Assembly (NCBI GenBank): GCA_905478165.1
Contig: CAJQHK010000003.1
Span: 1 to 51,103, forward strand
Source of the DNA: an uncultured Rickettsiales bacterium
GTDB lineage: Bacteria; Pseudomonadota; Alphaproteobacteria; Rickettsiales; UBA1997
DNA: 51,103 nucleotides
Direction of reading: 5' to 3'
The position numbers and the translations under genes were made by a program. The notes beneath the pieces are model-generated. The model made no database searches. It had not been told where the DNA came from and saw nothing but the letters and a program-made list of their open reading frames with translations. Below, one piece after another: positions 8,923 through 18,425 of this stretch; position 1 is the first letter of the stretch; each line of letters begins with the position of its first letter.

Positions 8923-9705
8923 TTATAGCTCATGTTCGGTAATAACCACTTCATTTAACTGATCTAAGGTAGTTTTTAAAAAAGATATATCCATCTTTTT
9001 AATTGCCTCCATACCTCCATTATGAAGAATTTTCTTAGCGATTGCGCAATCTCCATCGCTCTCAGCAAGCAAAGAAACTGCAACTGCCTGAATATAAACC
9101 TCTTCCAGCCTCAGATGTTCTGATGCACCCCTCTCATCTCCAGAATCTTTTACCTCGATTTCTTTTTCCAATTCCTTGTCTGAAGAACTTCCTCCACCAG
9201 AATCTGATGATGAAATATTTTTGATCATAGAAAGTAAACCAGTAACTTTACCTTTTTTTATCTTTTCCTCCAATATTTTAATATCAGCCATTTTGTCAAA
9301 AATATCATTTTTTGTATGAACTTTTCGAATAATGTTCATTAATCCTATAATTGCCAAAGCTTCTTCTGTTTTTTTGGAAAGATTAACCCTCATTCCATAA
9401 TGAAGATAAAACTTACTTTTTTTATCAACTTTGCTACTTACCGCTTCTATTTTTTTGATTTTTTTTTGAAAGTTACTTCTCCAATAATTTGGAGGCACGT
9501 CGTCAACTATATGATGAAAATTATCCTCAAAACTCTTATATAGATCTTCTTGACTTTCCTCTTTTTTAATATAATTTTGATCGGAATCATTATTGGACTC
9601 ATCTTTTGTTTTTAAAGGTTTTTTAACCTCATTATGCTTATGTATAATATTATTTATCGCTTCCTTGATGTCCATAGTAAAATAATTTGATTCTATCATA
9701 CTCAT
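8923..9705 (-). CDS. hypothetical charged cytosolic protein
   Basis: A 260-residue protein I do not recognise. It lacks a signal peptide and membrane helices. The N-terminal 75 residues are polar and probably disordered (many Lys, Asn, Glu, Asp). The middle contains a helical stretch ([31 protein letters not shown]), then a Ser/Gly-rich linker [14 protein letters not shown] and a C-terminal domain that looks structured ([25 protein letters not shown]). The start could instead be the Met at 9675. It is divergent from hisF with only about 41 bp between the likely starts. Lineage-specific; function unknown. Confidence 0.6.
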   Translation of the reverse strand: MSMIESNYFTMDIKEAINNIIHKHNEVKKPLKTKDESNNDSDQNYIKKEESQEDLYKSFEDNFHHIVDDVPPNYWRSNFQKKIKKIEAVSSKVDKKSKFYLHYGMRVNLSKKTEEALAIIGLMNIIRKVHTKNDIFDKMADIKILEEKIKKGKVTGLLSMIKNISSSDSGGGSSSDKELEKEIEVKDSGDERGASEHLRLEEVYIQAVAVSLLAESDGDCAIAKKILHNGGMEAIKKMDISFLKTTLDQLNEVVITEHEL

Positions 9706-9746
9706 TTTCTATGATTAAAAATAGATTGCAATTTTTATTAAAAAAT

Positions 9747-10499
9747 ATGCTAAAAAAAAGGATAATTCCATGTCTCGATGTTAGTAATGGCCGAGTTGTT
9801 AAAGGAGTTAATTTTGAAAATTTAATTGATGCTGGAGACCCAGTAAGGCAGGCTAAATTTTATTTCGAAGAGGGTGCAGATGAGTTGTGTTTTTTAGATA
9901 TTAATGCCTCCCATGAAAATCGTGAAACAATCTACGAGATGGTGCAAAAAGTAGCTAAAGTCTGCTTTATTCCTTTTACAGTTGGAGGTGGCGTAAGAAA
10001 GGTTGAAGACGTTAGAAATTTACTACTTTCTGGAGCAGATAAAGTTACCATAAATTCTGCGGCAGTAAAGAATCCTAATTTAGTTAAGGAGGCTAGTCAA
10101 AAATTTGGAAGTCAATGTATTGTGGTAGCAATTGATGCCAAAAAGAATGGTAAAAGATATGAAATTTTTACAAATGGAGGTCGTGTTGCAACCAATATTG
10201 ACGCTCTTGAATGGGCTAAAAAAATGCAATCCTTTGGTGCTGGAGAAATATTACTAACCTCTATGGATCGTGATGGAACAAAGTCTGGTTATGATCTAGA
10301 ATTAATTAAGTTAATTTCAAAAAATCTTTATATTCCAGTTATCGCCTCTGGCGGAGTTGGCAATCTAGAACATCTAGTGGAGGGTGTGAATTTTGGGGCA
10401 GATGCGATTTTAGCTGCCTCAATTTTTCATTTTAAGCAGAATTCAATTAAAGAGGCAAAAAATTATTTAAAAGAAAAAAATATTGCCGTACGATTGTAA
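9747..10499 (+). CDS. hisF: imidazole glycerol phosphate synthase, cyclase subunit
   Basis: A 250-residue (beta/alpha)8 barrel. With HisH it makes imidazole glycerol phosphate and AICAR in histidine synthesis. The start at 9747 gives the classic [20 protein letters not shown] with catalytic Asp11. [10 protein letters not shown] carries the second catalytic Asp, and [20 protein letters not shown] and ASGGVG are the phosphate-binding loops. An ATG at 9687 would add 20 unrelated residues and overlap the divergent gene, so I reject it. No other his gene adjoins it; hisB is 6 kb away. The stop is 15 bp before the msrBA start. Confidence 0.95.
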   Translation: MLKKRIIPCLDVSNGRVVKGVNFENLIDAGDPVRQAKFYFEEGADELCFLDINASHENRETIYEMVQKVAKVCFIPFTVGGGVRKVEDVRNLLLSGADKVTINSAAVKNPNLVKEASQKFGSQCIVVAIDAKKNGKRYEIFTNGGRVATNIDALEWAKKMQSFGAGEILLTSMDRDGTKSGYDLELIKLISKNLYIPVIASGGVGNLEHLVEGVNFGADAILAASIFHFKQNSIKEAKNYLKEKNIAVRL

Positions 10500-10514
10500 A
10501 AAAATTATAAAACT

Positions 10515-11507
10515 ATGTTCAGGCGTATATTATATATAATATTAATTAATACTAATCTAACTATGGCAGATGAAAAAAAATATGACACTTCTCACCTAAA
10601 TGCGACTCAAAAATATGTAACCCTTCATAATGGCACAGAAATTCCATTTAAAAATAAATATTGGGATCACAAGGAAGAGGGAATTTATGTCGACGTCATT
10701 AATGGTGAGGCACTTTTTTCATCAACTAACAAATTTGACTCTAAAACGGGGTGGCCAAGCTTTACTAAAGCCATCAATAGTAATTTTGTAGCATTAAAAG
10801 AAGATAATACATCAGCAATAACTCGTACAGAAGTTAGGTCTTCATTGTCTGACGCTCATCTGGGTCATGTCTTTAATGACGGCCCCAAAGAATCTGGAGG
10901 TAGTCGCTATTGCATTAACTCTGCATCATTAGAGTTTATTCCAAAAAATCAATTAAAAGAAAAGGGATATGGTAAATATTTATTTCTATTTGAAGAGGAG
11001 AGTGAAATTAGGATGGATAGAGCTATCTTAGCTGGAGGTTGTTTTTGGGGAATGGAAGGTTTGTTTTCAAAGCTAGATGGTGTAATTGATGTCATAAATG
11101 GCTATAGCGGAGGCGCAGAGCTAAATCCTGACTATAAATTAGTCAGCTCCGGCCTAACAAATTACGCCGAAACAATTGAAGTAACTTTTGACGCAAATAT
11201 TATATCTTATGAAAAGATTTTAAAATTCTTTTTTAAAATTCACGACCCAACAACCCTGAATCAACAAGGAAATGATATAGGAAGACAATATCGTAGCTCA
11301 ATTTTTTATATTGATGAGGACCAAAAAATTATAGCAGAAAATGTAATTTCTAAAATTAATGAGGCAAAAATTTTACAAAAACCAGTTGCGACAACCTTAG
11401 AAGAATATCGTCATTTTTATATAGCGGAAGATTATCATCAAAATTACTTAGAAAAAAACCCCGACGGCTATACATGTCATTACATCCGAGATGATTGGGA
11501 CTTTTAA
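10515..11507 (+). CDS. msrBA: bifunctional methionine sulfoxide reductase, MsrB-MsrA fusion
   Basis: A 330-residue fusion that reduces both stereoisomers of methionine sulfoxide. Residues about 20-145 are MsrB (PFKNKYWDHKEEG, TGWPSFTKAI, RTEVRSSLSDAHLGHVF) with catalytic Cys133 in GSRYCINS. Residues about 165-330 are MsrA with catalytic Cys176 in AGGCFWGMEG. The zinc-binding CxxC pairs found in many MsrB proteins are absent. The domain order is MsrB first. The first 16 residues are hydrophobic and could be a weak export signal; alternatively translation starts at the ATG at 10563. The palindromic repeat fragment D follows 16 bp after the stop. Confidence 0.93.
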   Translation: MFRRILYIILINTNLTMADEKKYDTSHLNATQKYVTLHNGTEIPFKNKYWDHKEEGIYVDVINGEALFSSTNKFDSKTGWPSFTKAINSNFVALKEDNTSAITRTEVRSSLSDAHLGHVFNDGPKESGGSRYCINSASLEFIPKNQLKEKGYGKYLFLFEEESEIRMDRAILAGGCFWGMEGLFSKLDGVIDVINGYSGGAELNPDYKLVSSGLTNYAETIEVTFDANIISYEKILKFFFKIHDPTTLNQQGNDIGRQYRSSIFYIDEDQKIIAENVISKINEAKILQKPVATTLEEYRHFYIAEDYHQNYLEKNPDGYTCHYIRDDWDF

Positions 11508-11522
11508 ATCGACACCCTGCTA

Positions 11523-11547
11523 ATACCAATTCCCATATTTAAAGCAG
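11523..11547. repeat. palindromic repeat, copy D (terminal fragment)
   Basis: The segment beginning ATACCAATTCCCATATTTAA and continuing AAGCAG matches the left terminus of copy B (45032 onward) at nearly every position. The rest of the element is not present. It lies between the convergent 3' ends of msrBA and hemB. Confidence 0.6.
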
Positions 11548-11605
11548 TTAAATTTGATAATTGTTACGATATTGGATAAGTAATAGTACAATCTAATTTC
11601 CTATT

Positions 11606-12592
11606 TTAAGAAAGTTTCTGATAATGAATAATTGCATCGGCTCCAGACCTTTTGCAGGCGATCATACTTTCTTCAAAAACCTTATCAAAATCTATTAAGT
11701 TATTTTGAGCAGCTAATTTTAACATTGAATATTCACCACTAACGTGGTAGGTGATAATTGGAATTTTAAAATTTTCTTTAATTTTTGAAATAATGTCGAG
11801 ATAAAGAGTTGCCGGCTTAATAATTATAGCATCAGCACCCTCTTCTATATCCATAGCAACTTCCTTAAAAATATCACTAGAATTACGATAATCCATCTGA
11901 TAATTTTTTTTATTGAAATTGTCGGTATTTTGAGAAGAATTTAGCGCATCACGAAATGGCCCGTAAAGATTAGAAGCATATTTTATGGCATAAGAAATAA
12001 TTCCAACATGAGAGAATTTATTTTTATCAAGATTGTTTCTAATTACCCCCACTCTACCATCCATCATATCAGATGGGCAAACTACATCCACACCAGCCTT
12101 AGCTAAAGTCAATGCCTGTCTTGCTAAAATATCGTTAGTAACATCATTTAAGACATGATTACTCAAATCCCCTAAAATACCATCATGACCATGAATCATA
12201 TAAGGATCGAGAGCAACATCGGCTAGAATACCAATATCAGAAACTTCTTTTTTAATAGCAAAAATTGCTCTCGAAAGTAAATTATTTTCATTAATAGCCT
12301 CATTTCCAAGACTATCTTTTAAACCCTGTTCAATTACCGGAAAAAGCATAATCGCCGTAACTCCCAAATCTCTTACCTTCTTAACTTCTTCAACAAGAAG
12401 ATTAATTGAGAAGCGATAATTGTCGCATAATGTCAAGATTGGCTCTTTTTTATTTACACCCTCAATAACAAAAAACGGCTTAATAAAATCTTGATTAGAA
12501 ACTTTAATTTCGCTAAATAGATCCCGAATCCATGGAGCCCCTCTTAATCTTCTGGGTCTGGAATTTGGAAATGAACCGAATATATTACTCAT
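11606..12592 (-). CDS. hemB: delta-aminolevulinic acid dehydratase (porphobilinogen synthase)
   Basis: A 328-residue enzyme joining two aminolevulinate molecules to porphobilinogen in heme synthesis. The two active-site lysines are in SYAIKYASNLYGPFRDAL and IIKPATLYLDI; the metal/substrate region is VCPSDMMDGRVG, and TYHVSGEYSML is the conserved closing motif. I start at 12592 (MSNIFGSFPNSRPRRLR), matching the family N-terminus; the open frame continues to 12667 but adds an unrelated cysteine-rich leader. Stand-alone gene, convergent with msrBA. Confidence 0.95.
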   Translation of the reverse strand: MSNIFGSFPNSRPRRLRGAPWIRDLFSEIKVSNQDFIKPFFVIEGVNKKEPILTLCDNYRFSINLLVEEVKKVRDLGVTAIMLFPVIEQGLKDSLGNEAINENNLLSRAIFAIKKEVSDIGILADVALDPYMIHGHDGILGDLSNHVLNDVTNDILARQALTLAKAGVDVVCPSDMMDGRVGVIRNNLDKNKFSHVGIISYAIKYASNLYGPFRDALNSSQNTDNFNKKNYQMDYRNSSDIFKEVAMDIEEGADAIIIKPATLYLDIISKIKENFKIPIITYHVSGEYSMLKLAAQNNLIDFDKVFEESMIACKRSGADAIIHYQKLS

Positions 12593-12777
12593 ACAAAAAA
12601 CTCTTAAAAAAGATTGCAAATATAAACAAAAACATTTAATTTTAATTATATATTCATGGTAATTCAAAATCTAGTATTTTTTAACTTATATAGGTAATTA
12701 ATCTATTATCAAACACAGATTTAAACAACTTATTTCTTTAGCAAAAGACTCTTTACAGCAATCTAAAATTTAGAATT

Positions 12778-13302
12778 ATGAAAATAATCACATTATTTAC
12801 TATTTTGTTATCTTTGGTTTTTATAAATTTTTCAAACGCCAATGAAATAAATATTAATGCAATTGATAACCTTACTACACAAAAAGTTAACGTGGAGATA
12901 AATAAGGCGATAAATGCCAACGACACTTCAAAGAATCAAAAAAATACACCAGATAAAAATACAAATTTAAATCAAGATATTAAAAAACCAACAATTCCTA
13001 CACTAAATACAAATAATGTTAATAGTGACGTCAAAAACCAAATAAAAACATTAGAGACCATAATACAGACAAAATTTGATCCCGAAATAAAAAGAAAATT
13101 AGATAATATTATTAACAAACTTGACAATATAAGTAATAAGACCATAAGCAATAAAGAAATGGATAATAATAAGGCAGATCAAAATTTAAAAATATTTATA
13201 TTTCTCATCTTGATTATATCGCTGACTTTACTAATTGTAACAATAGTAACTTTATTAAAATTATCTAAATTAAATAAATTATTATTAATGGCATCCAATT
13301 AA
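12778..13302 (+). CDS. hypothetical exported protein with C-terminal membrane anchor
   Basis: A 174-residue protein I do not recognise. Residues 1-21 form a signal peptide (MKIITLFTILLSLVFINFSN, cleavage probably after the following Ala). Residues about 22-135 are Asn/Lys/Thr-rich and low in complexity, with a possible coiled coil (KRKLDNIINKLDNISNK). Residues about 140-162 are a strong membrane helix (FIFLILIISLTLLIVTIVTL), followed by a short basic tail. This predicts a periplasmic protein held in the inner membrane by its C-terminus. No operon partner is evident. Confidence 0.65.
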   Translation: MKIITLFTILLSLVFINFSNANEININAIDNLTTQKVNVEINKAINANDTSKNQKNTPDKNTNLNQDIKKPTIPTLNTNNVNSDVKNQIKTLETIIQTKFDPEIKRKLDNIINKLDNISNKTISNKEMDNNKADQNLKIFIFLILIISLTLLIVTIVTLLKLSKLNKLLLMASN

Positions 13303-13359
13303 GTTAGGATATTGTTAGTTTGATTATTAAGGAGTTCTACGAGGATTATTGGTATGGAG

Positions 13360-13435
13360 TGGTGCCGAATGTCGGACTTGAACTGACAACCTACTGATTA
13401 CAAATCAGGTGCTCTACCAATTGAGCTAATTCGGC
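13360..13435 (-). tRNA. tRNA-Thr(UGU), CCA encoded
   Basis: On the minus strand a full cloverleaf can be drawn: a 7-bp acceptor stem GCCGAAT/ATTCGGC, D arm GCTC..GAGC, anticodon loop TTTGTAA with anticodon TGT (Thr), a 5-nt variable loop, T loop TTCAAGT, discriminator A and an encoded CCA at 13360-13362. Total length is 76 nt. The T stem (GTCAG/CCGAC) has one A-C mismatch and the anticodon stem starts with a C-U pair; both are minor flaws. Confidence 0.95.
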
Positions 13436-13478
13436 AAAAAAATAATAATAATTACCTATTATTTATAAATCAAGTTTT

Positions 13479-13841
13479 ATGACAAAGAGGGCTAAGATAT
13501 TAATTACAGATGACGATACAAGACTTAGAGAGCTCTTAAAAGAGTATTTGGACAATAACAACTTCGCAACTGACATCGCCAAAGATACAGATGAAGCCAG
13601 AAAAATGATTAAAGCTACAAAATACAATCTTTTAATAATCGATGTTATGCTTCCTGGAGAATCGGGTATTGATTTTTTAAAGAATCTGCGAAAAGAATCA
13701 AATATTCCGGCAATAATTTTAAGTGCTGTGGGTGATGCAAAGGATAGGGTTTGCGGCCTTGAAAGCGGCGCTAATGACTATGTAACAAAGCCATTTGAGC
13801 CACAGGAACTAATCCTTCGAATTAAAAATCTTTTAAAATGA
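13479..13841 (+). CDS. stand-alone response-regulator receiver protein
   Basis: A 120-residue CheY-like receiver domain with the acidic pair Asp11-Asp12, phosphoacceptor Asp55 (LLIIDVMLPGESG), Ser82 and Lys104 (YVTKPFEPQEL). The sequence is closest in style to the OmpR-type PetR regulators of Alphaproteobacteria (GLESGANDYVTKPFEPQEL), but the protein ends at the end of the receiver, without the winged-helix DNA-binding domain. Its stop overlaps the lysA ATG (ATGA), so no output domain can follow. It may act by protein contact or be a relic of a longer regulator. Confidence 0.85.
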   Translation: MTKRAKILITDDDTRLRELLKEYLDNNNFATDIAKDTDEARKMIKATKYNLLIIDVMLPGESGIDFLKNLRKESNIPAIILSAVGDAKDRVCGLESGANDYVTKPFEPQELILRIKNLLK

Positions 13842-15088
13842 AAGACTTTATTACCAAAAGAGGTAAAAAACTATACATTGAAGATTTAGAAATTACTAAA
13901 ATAGCCGAACAAATTCCTACGCCATTTTATTGCTACAGCCAATCTCTTTTGGAAAAGAATTTTAACAATTTTGTTAAAAATTTTTCTTTCATAGATCATA
14001 AAATTTGTTACGCCATTAAAGCTAACTCTAATATTAATTTAGTTAAAATTTTAGCTAAAAAAAACGCAGGAATTGACGCCGTGTCAGCTGGAGAAATTTT
14101 TCGCTCAATTAAAGCTGGAATCAATCCAAAAAAAATTGTATTCGCTGGAATTGGAAAAACTGAAGAGGAAATTACATATGCTTTAGAAAATAAAGTTGAA
14201 GAATTTTCAGTAGAATCTGAATCTGAACTCTACCTTTTAAGTAAAGTTGCTAAAAAACTTGGTAAAATTGCTAAGATTGCAATTAGGATCAATCCAAATA
14301 TAGACGCCTGCACCCACGAAAAAATATCTACTGGAAGAAAAGGTGATAAGTTTGGAATTGATATTGAAGATTCGTTAGAACTATATAAAATTGCAAAAAA
14401 CTTATCCGCAATTGAAATTTTTGGAATTTCAACCCATATCGGGTCACAAATTACTTCTTTAGAGCCTTTCAGAAAAGCTTTTCTAAAAATTAGAGAATTA
14501 TATTTTGAACTAAAAGAAAATAACATAGAAATAAAAAATTTTGATTTAGGAGGGGGGATTGGAATCTCTTATGATGATGAAAAAACAATAAAAATATCTG
14601 ATTATGCAGATATTATCAAAGAAATTACAAAAGATCTAGACATCTCCCTAACTCTTGCGCCTGGACGAGTTTTGGTTGGAGATTCTGGAGTATTAATTAG
14701 TAAGGTTACTCATATTAAAAACACCCCTCACAGAAATTTTATGATCATTGACGCTGCGATGAACGACCTTATGCGACCAGCCCTCTATAACTCATATCAT
14801 GACATCATTACCGTAGAGGAAGCCAAAGGTGTTATAAAAAAATTCTCAATTGTTGGGTCAATCTGCGAAAGCACAGACACTTTTGCTCATGACAGAGAAT
14901 TTCATAATCCAAAATCCGGAGATCTAATAGCATTTCTTTCTTGCGGGGCTTATGGATCATCCATGTCTAACGAATATAATTCTAGAGCTTTAATTCCTGA
15001 AATTTTAGTTAAAGATAAGGAGTTTAAAATCATTAGAAGAAGACCTTCTTTCGATGAAATGATTAGTTTAGAAAATAATCTTGACTAA
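13838..15088 (+). CDS. lysA: diaminopimelate decarboxylase
   Basis: A 416-residue fold-III PLP enzyme that converts meso-diaminopimelate to lysine, the last step of lysine synthesis. The PLP lysine is Lys61 in CYAIKANSN. Also visible are STHIGSQIT, the glycine loop FDLGGGIGISY, and the active-site Cys in GSICESTDTFA. It overlaps the receiver gene by 4 nt, so translation is probably coupled. Diaminopimelate is also a peptidoglycan precursor; PBP2 in this window indicates that a wall is made. Confidence 0.96.
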   Translation: MKDFITKRGKKLYIEDLEITKIAEQIPTPFYCYSQSLLEKNFNNFVKNFSFIDHKICYAIKANSNINLVKILAKKNAGIDAVSAGEIFRSIKAGINPKKIVFAGIGKTEEEITYALENKVEEFSVESESELYLLSKVAKKLGKIAKIAIRINPNIDACTHEKISTGRKGDKFGIDIEDSLELYKIAKNLSAIEIFGISTHIGSQITSLEPFRKAFLKIRELYFELKENNIEIKNFDLGGGIGISYDDEKTIKISDYADIIKEITKDLDISLTLAPGRVLVGDSGVLISKVTHIKNTPHRNFMIIDAAMNDLMRPALYNSYHDIITVEEAKGVIKKFSIVGSICESTDTFAHDREFHNPKSGDLIAFLSCGAYGSSMSNEYNSRALIPEILVKDKEFKIIRRRPSFDEMISLENNLD

Positions 15089-15293
15089 AAATCAAAACAA
15101 TATTAGAAATTTTATATAGTTAATTAAGTTAAGTTTGAATTTTTATCAAGCAGATTTTGTTATTTTTATCTAGCACTGTAGATAGAGAATTTGTACAATG
15201 CCGATTATATTTCGTAATACATAAACAAAAACAAACATAATAGGCAAAATATTCAAGATTATCTTGGTTGATTATATCGTACTCGTAAATTAA

Positions 15294-16249
<956 letters not shown>

Positions 16250-16250
<1 letters not shown>

Positions 16251-16570
16251 TGACTTACGTCGTAATTGACAATTGTGTTAAATGTAAATATACTGATTGC
16301 GTAGAAGTTTGTCCAGTTGACTGTTTTTACGAAGGAGATGAGATGTTGGTCATTAATCCTGACGAATGTATTGATTGTGGAGTCTGCGTACCAGAATGTC
16401 CAGCTGAAGCAATCCTTCCTGAATCAGAAGAATTATTGGAGTGGATCGAGATTAATCGTAAATATTCAGAAAAATGGCCAGTAATTACTCTTAAAAAAGA
16501 TCCCTTGCCGGATGCTGACAAATATGATGGTGAAAAAAATAAATTTAAAAAATATATTGAAGATTGTTAG
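16250..16570 (+). CDS. fdxA: 7Fe-8S ferredoxin
   Basis: A 106-residue ferredoxin. Cysteine motifs are [18 protein letters not shown] near residues 9-25 and [12 protein letters not shown] near 40-51, the pattern of one 3Fe-4S and one 4Fe-4S cluster. The C-terminal extension ([15 protein letters not shown]) is typical of FdxA in Alphaproteobacteria. It is translationally coupled to mdh. A strong hairpin begins within its last codons. Confidence 0.94.
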
Positions 16571-16601
16571 TCTTAATCTTTTAACAAAATTGACTAACAA
16601 T
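16563..16601 (+). terminator. hairpin at the 3' end of fdxA
   Basis: A perfect 10-bp stem, ATTGTTAGTC (16563-16572) and GACTAACAAT (16592-16601), whose left arm includes the fdxA stop codon. There is little of a T tract, so it may be a weak terminator or a 3' stabilising structure. Confidence 0.45.
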
Positions 16602-16644
16602 ATCTAAATAATGGTAAAAATTACGTATTATTAAAAACTCAAAT

Positions 16645-17238
16645 ATGACTAGCAACAGAACAGCTCAAATTTCGAGAAATACCAAAGAAACCTCGATCGA
16701 AGTAAAAGTTAACCTTGATGGTACCGGAAAACATAATATCAACACTGAAATTGGCTTTCTTGATCACATGATCGAGCAACTATCGCATCATAGCGGTATT
16801 GATATTGACTTAAAAATTAGAGGCGATCTTAGTGTGGACTTTCATCATACGACTGAAGATTCTGCCATTGCTGTTGCCCTCGCAATTAAAAAAGCTTTAG
16901 GAGATAAGGGGGGTATTAATCGTTATGGCTTTTTTTATATTCCGATGGATGAAACTTTGACTAGATGTGTTATTGATTTATCTGGCAGGATATACAATGT
17001 CTTCAACGTTGAATTTAAGAGAAATAAGGTTGGAGAAATGGATACTGAGCTTTTTAGTGAATGGTTCCTTGCTTTTTGCAATAATCTTGGTTGTAATTTA
17101 CATATTGAAAATCTTTACGGCGTTAATTGTCACCATATTGTGGAATCCTGCTTTAAATCTCTTGCAAAATCACTAAAAATTGCAATTACCGTTAATGATA
17201 AGAATCATCTTGTTAATTCAACCAAAGGAACATTATGA
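16645..17238 (+). CDS. hisB: imidazoleglycerol-phosphate dehydratase
   Basis: A 197-residue single-domain HisB, catalysing the step after HisF in histidine synthesis. It has the duplicated metal-binding histidine motifs: FLDHMIEQLSHHSG, DFHHTTEDSAIA and NCHHIVESCFKSLAKSL. There is no N-terminal histidinol phosphatase domain. The stop overlaps the start of the cyclophilin gene (ATGA, 17235). It is not linked to hisF, which lies 6 kb upstream. Confidence 0.95.
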   Translation: MTSNRTAQISRNTKETSIEVKVNLDGTGKHNINTEIGFLDHMIEQLSHHSGIDIDLKIRGDLSVDFHHTTEDSAIAVALAIKKALGDKGGINRYGFFYIPMDETLTRCVIDLSGRIYNVFNVEFKRNKVGEMDTELFSEWFLAFCNNLGCNLHIENLYGVNCHHIVESCFKSLAKSLKIAITVNDKNHLVNSTKGTL

Positions 17239-17768
17239 AGAAAATAATCACCCTTATAACATTAATTTTATTAAATATGACTAACTTACAAGCCAAAAAC
17301 ATTGACCCGAAAAATATCTTAGTAATCGAAACAAAATACGGTAAAACAGAATTTGAATTATTACCAAATCTAGCTCCAAATCACGTCGACAGAATCAGAA
17401 CCTTAGCTAATGAAGGATTTTATGATGGAATAGTGTTTCATCGCGTAATTTCAGGATTTATGGCACAAACTGGGGACCCAACGGGCACTGGAACCGGTAA
17501 CAGCCACTTACCAGATTTAAAATCTGAATTTTCTGATGAACCTCATGTTAAGGGAATTCTGTCTATGGCCAGATCTGCAAACCCTCATAGCGCTAATAGT
17601 CAATTTTTTATTATGCTCGATAACTCACCTCATCTTGATAATCAATATAGTGTATTTGGTCGTGTTATTAAAGGTATGGAATTTATTGATCAAATTAAAA
17701 AAGGTGATGGCGCTAATGGCGCAGTCAGCAATCCTGACAAAATGATTAAGGTTAGAACCTTAAAATAG
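17235..17768 (+). CDS. ppiA: exported cyclophilin-type peptidyl-prolyl isomerase
   Basis: A 177-residue cyclophilin with an N-terminal signal peptide (MKKIITLITLILLNMTNLQA), so it should act in the periplasm. Family motifs are GIVFHRVISGFMAQTGDPTG, MARSANPHSANSQFFIML and YSVFGRVIKGMEFIDQI. It assists folding by isomerising prolyl bonds. It overlaps hisB by 4 nt; a promoter for rpmI-rplT follows immediately. Confidence 0.92.
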   Translation: MKKIITLITLILLNMTNLQAKNIDPKNILVIETKYGKTEFELLPNLAPNHVDRIRTLANEGFYDGIVFHRVISGFMAQTGDPTGTGTGNSHLPDLKSEFSDEPHVKGILSMARSANPHSANSQFFIMLDNSPHLDNQYSVFGRVIKGMEFIDQIKKGDGANGAVSNPDKMIKVRTLK

Positions 17769-17797
17769 TTGACATTTATTTCTAGATTAGCTCTAAT
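17769..17797 (+). promoter_or_regulatory. putative promoter of rpmI-rplT
   Basis: A consensus -35 TTGACA (17769-17774), a 17-bp spacer and TCTAAT (17792-17797), about 33 bp before the rpmI start. It starts right at the cyclophilin stop codon. Confidence 0.65.
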
Positions 17798-17829
17798 ATT
17801 CAATTAATTAAAAATTTAAGATAGTTTCG

Positions 17830-18033
17830 ATGCCTAAATTAAAAACAAACAGCAGTGCTAAAAAAAGATTTAAAGTAACTAAATCTGGACAAATTAAAGC
17901 AAAACACTCTTTTACTAGTCATAACCTTGGCAATAAAAACCGTAAAAGAAAAAGATTAAATTCTGGCTCCACCATCCTTAGTGAAACTAATAGATCCAAC
18001 ATTTTAAGGCATAAATTGCCATATAATAACTAG
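17830..18033 (+). CDS. rpmI: 50S ribosomal protein L35
   Basis: A 67-residue basic protein with the family signatures [30 protein letters not shown] and the KNRKRKRLN region. It is paired with rplT 14 bp downstream, the universal rpmI-rplT order. infC, which often precedes it, is not here. Confidence 0.96.
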   Translation: MPKLKTNSSAKKRFKVTKSGQIKAKHSFTSHNLGNKNRKRKRLNSGSTILSETNRSNILRHKLPYNN

Positions 18034-18047
18034 ATAATTCAAGAAAA

Positions 18048-18407
18048 ATGAGTAGAGTAAAAAGAGGAGTAACCAAAAGAGCGAGACATAAAAAAATCTT
18101 AAAATTAGCAAAAGGTTATAGAGGAAGGGCAAAAAATTGCTATAGAATTGCTATCCAAAAAGTTGAGAAGGCTCTGCAATATGCATATCGTGATAGAAGA
18201 AACAAAAAAAGAGATTTCAGAAGGCTTTGGATTCAAAGAATTAATGCTGGCGTTAGAAATTATGGCTTAATTTATTCCGAATTCGTTAACGGTCTAAAAC
18301 TTTCTAATATTGATATTGACAGAAAAATTCTATCTGATATTGCCGTTAAAAACCCCGACACATTTGAAAAGATTGTTACCAAAGTCAAGTCTGCTCTTGG
18401 AAAATAA
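18048..18407 (+). CDS. rplT: 50S ribosomal protein L20
   Basis: A 119-residue basic protein: [61 protein letters not shown] and YSEFVNGL are all L20 hallmarks. It is needed for 50S assembly. It is in an operon with rpmI; ilvE follows after 18 bp on the same strand and may be co-transcribed. Confidence 0.97.
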   Translation: MSRVKRGVTKRARHKKILKLAKGYRGRAKNCYRIAIQKVEKALQYAYRDRRNKKRDFRRLWIQRINAGVRNYGLIYSEFVNGLKLSNIDIDRKILSDIAVKNPDTFEKIVTKVKSALGK

Positions 18408-18425
18408 AATCCCACAAAAACACTG

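Noticed and set aside
9687-9746. Longer hisF start
   Set aside because: The extra 20 residues do not fit HisF, and the start would lie inside the divergent gene.
12593-12667. Longer hemB start
   Set aside because: The 25 added residues (cysteine- and phenylalanine-rich) do not resemble HemB; the family N-terminus begins at 12592.
13838-13841. Receiver gene as a sequencing-error truncation continuing into a DNA-binding domain
   Set aside because: The sequence after the stop is lysA from its first codon in another frame; no winged-helix sequence is left in any frame.
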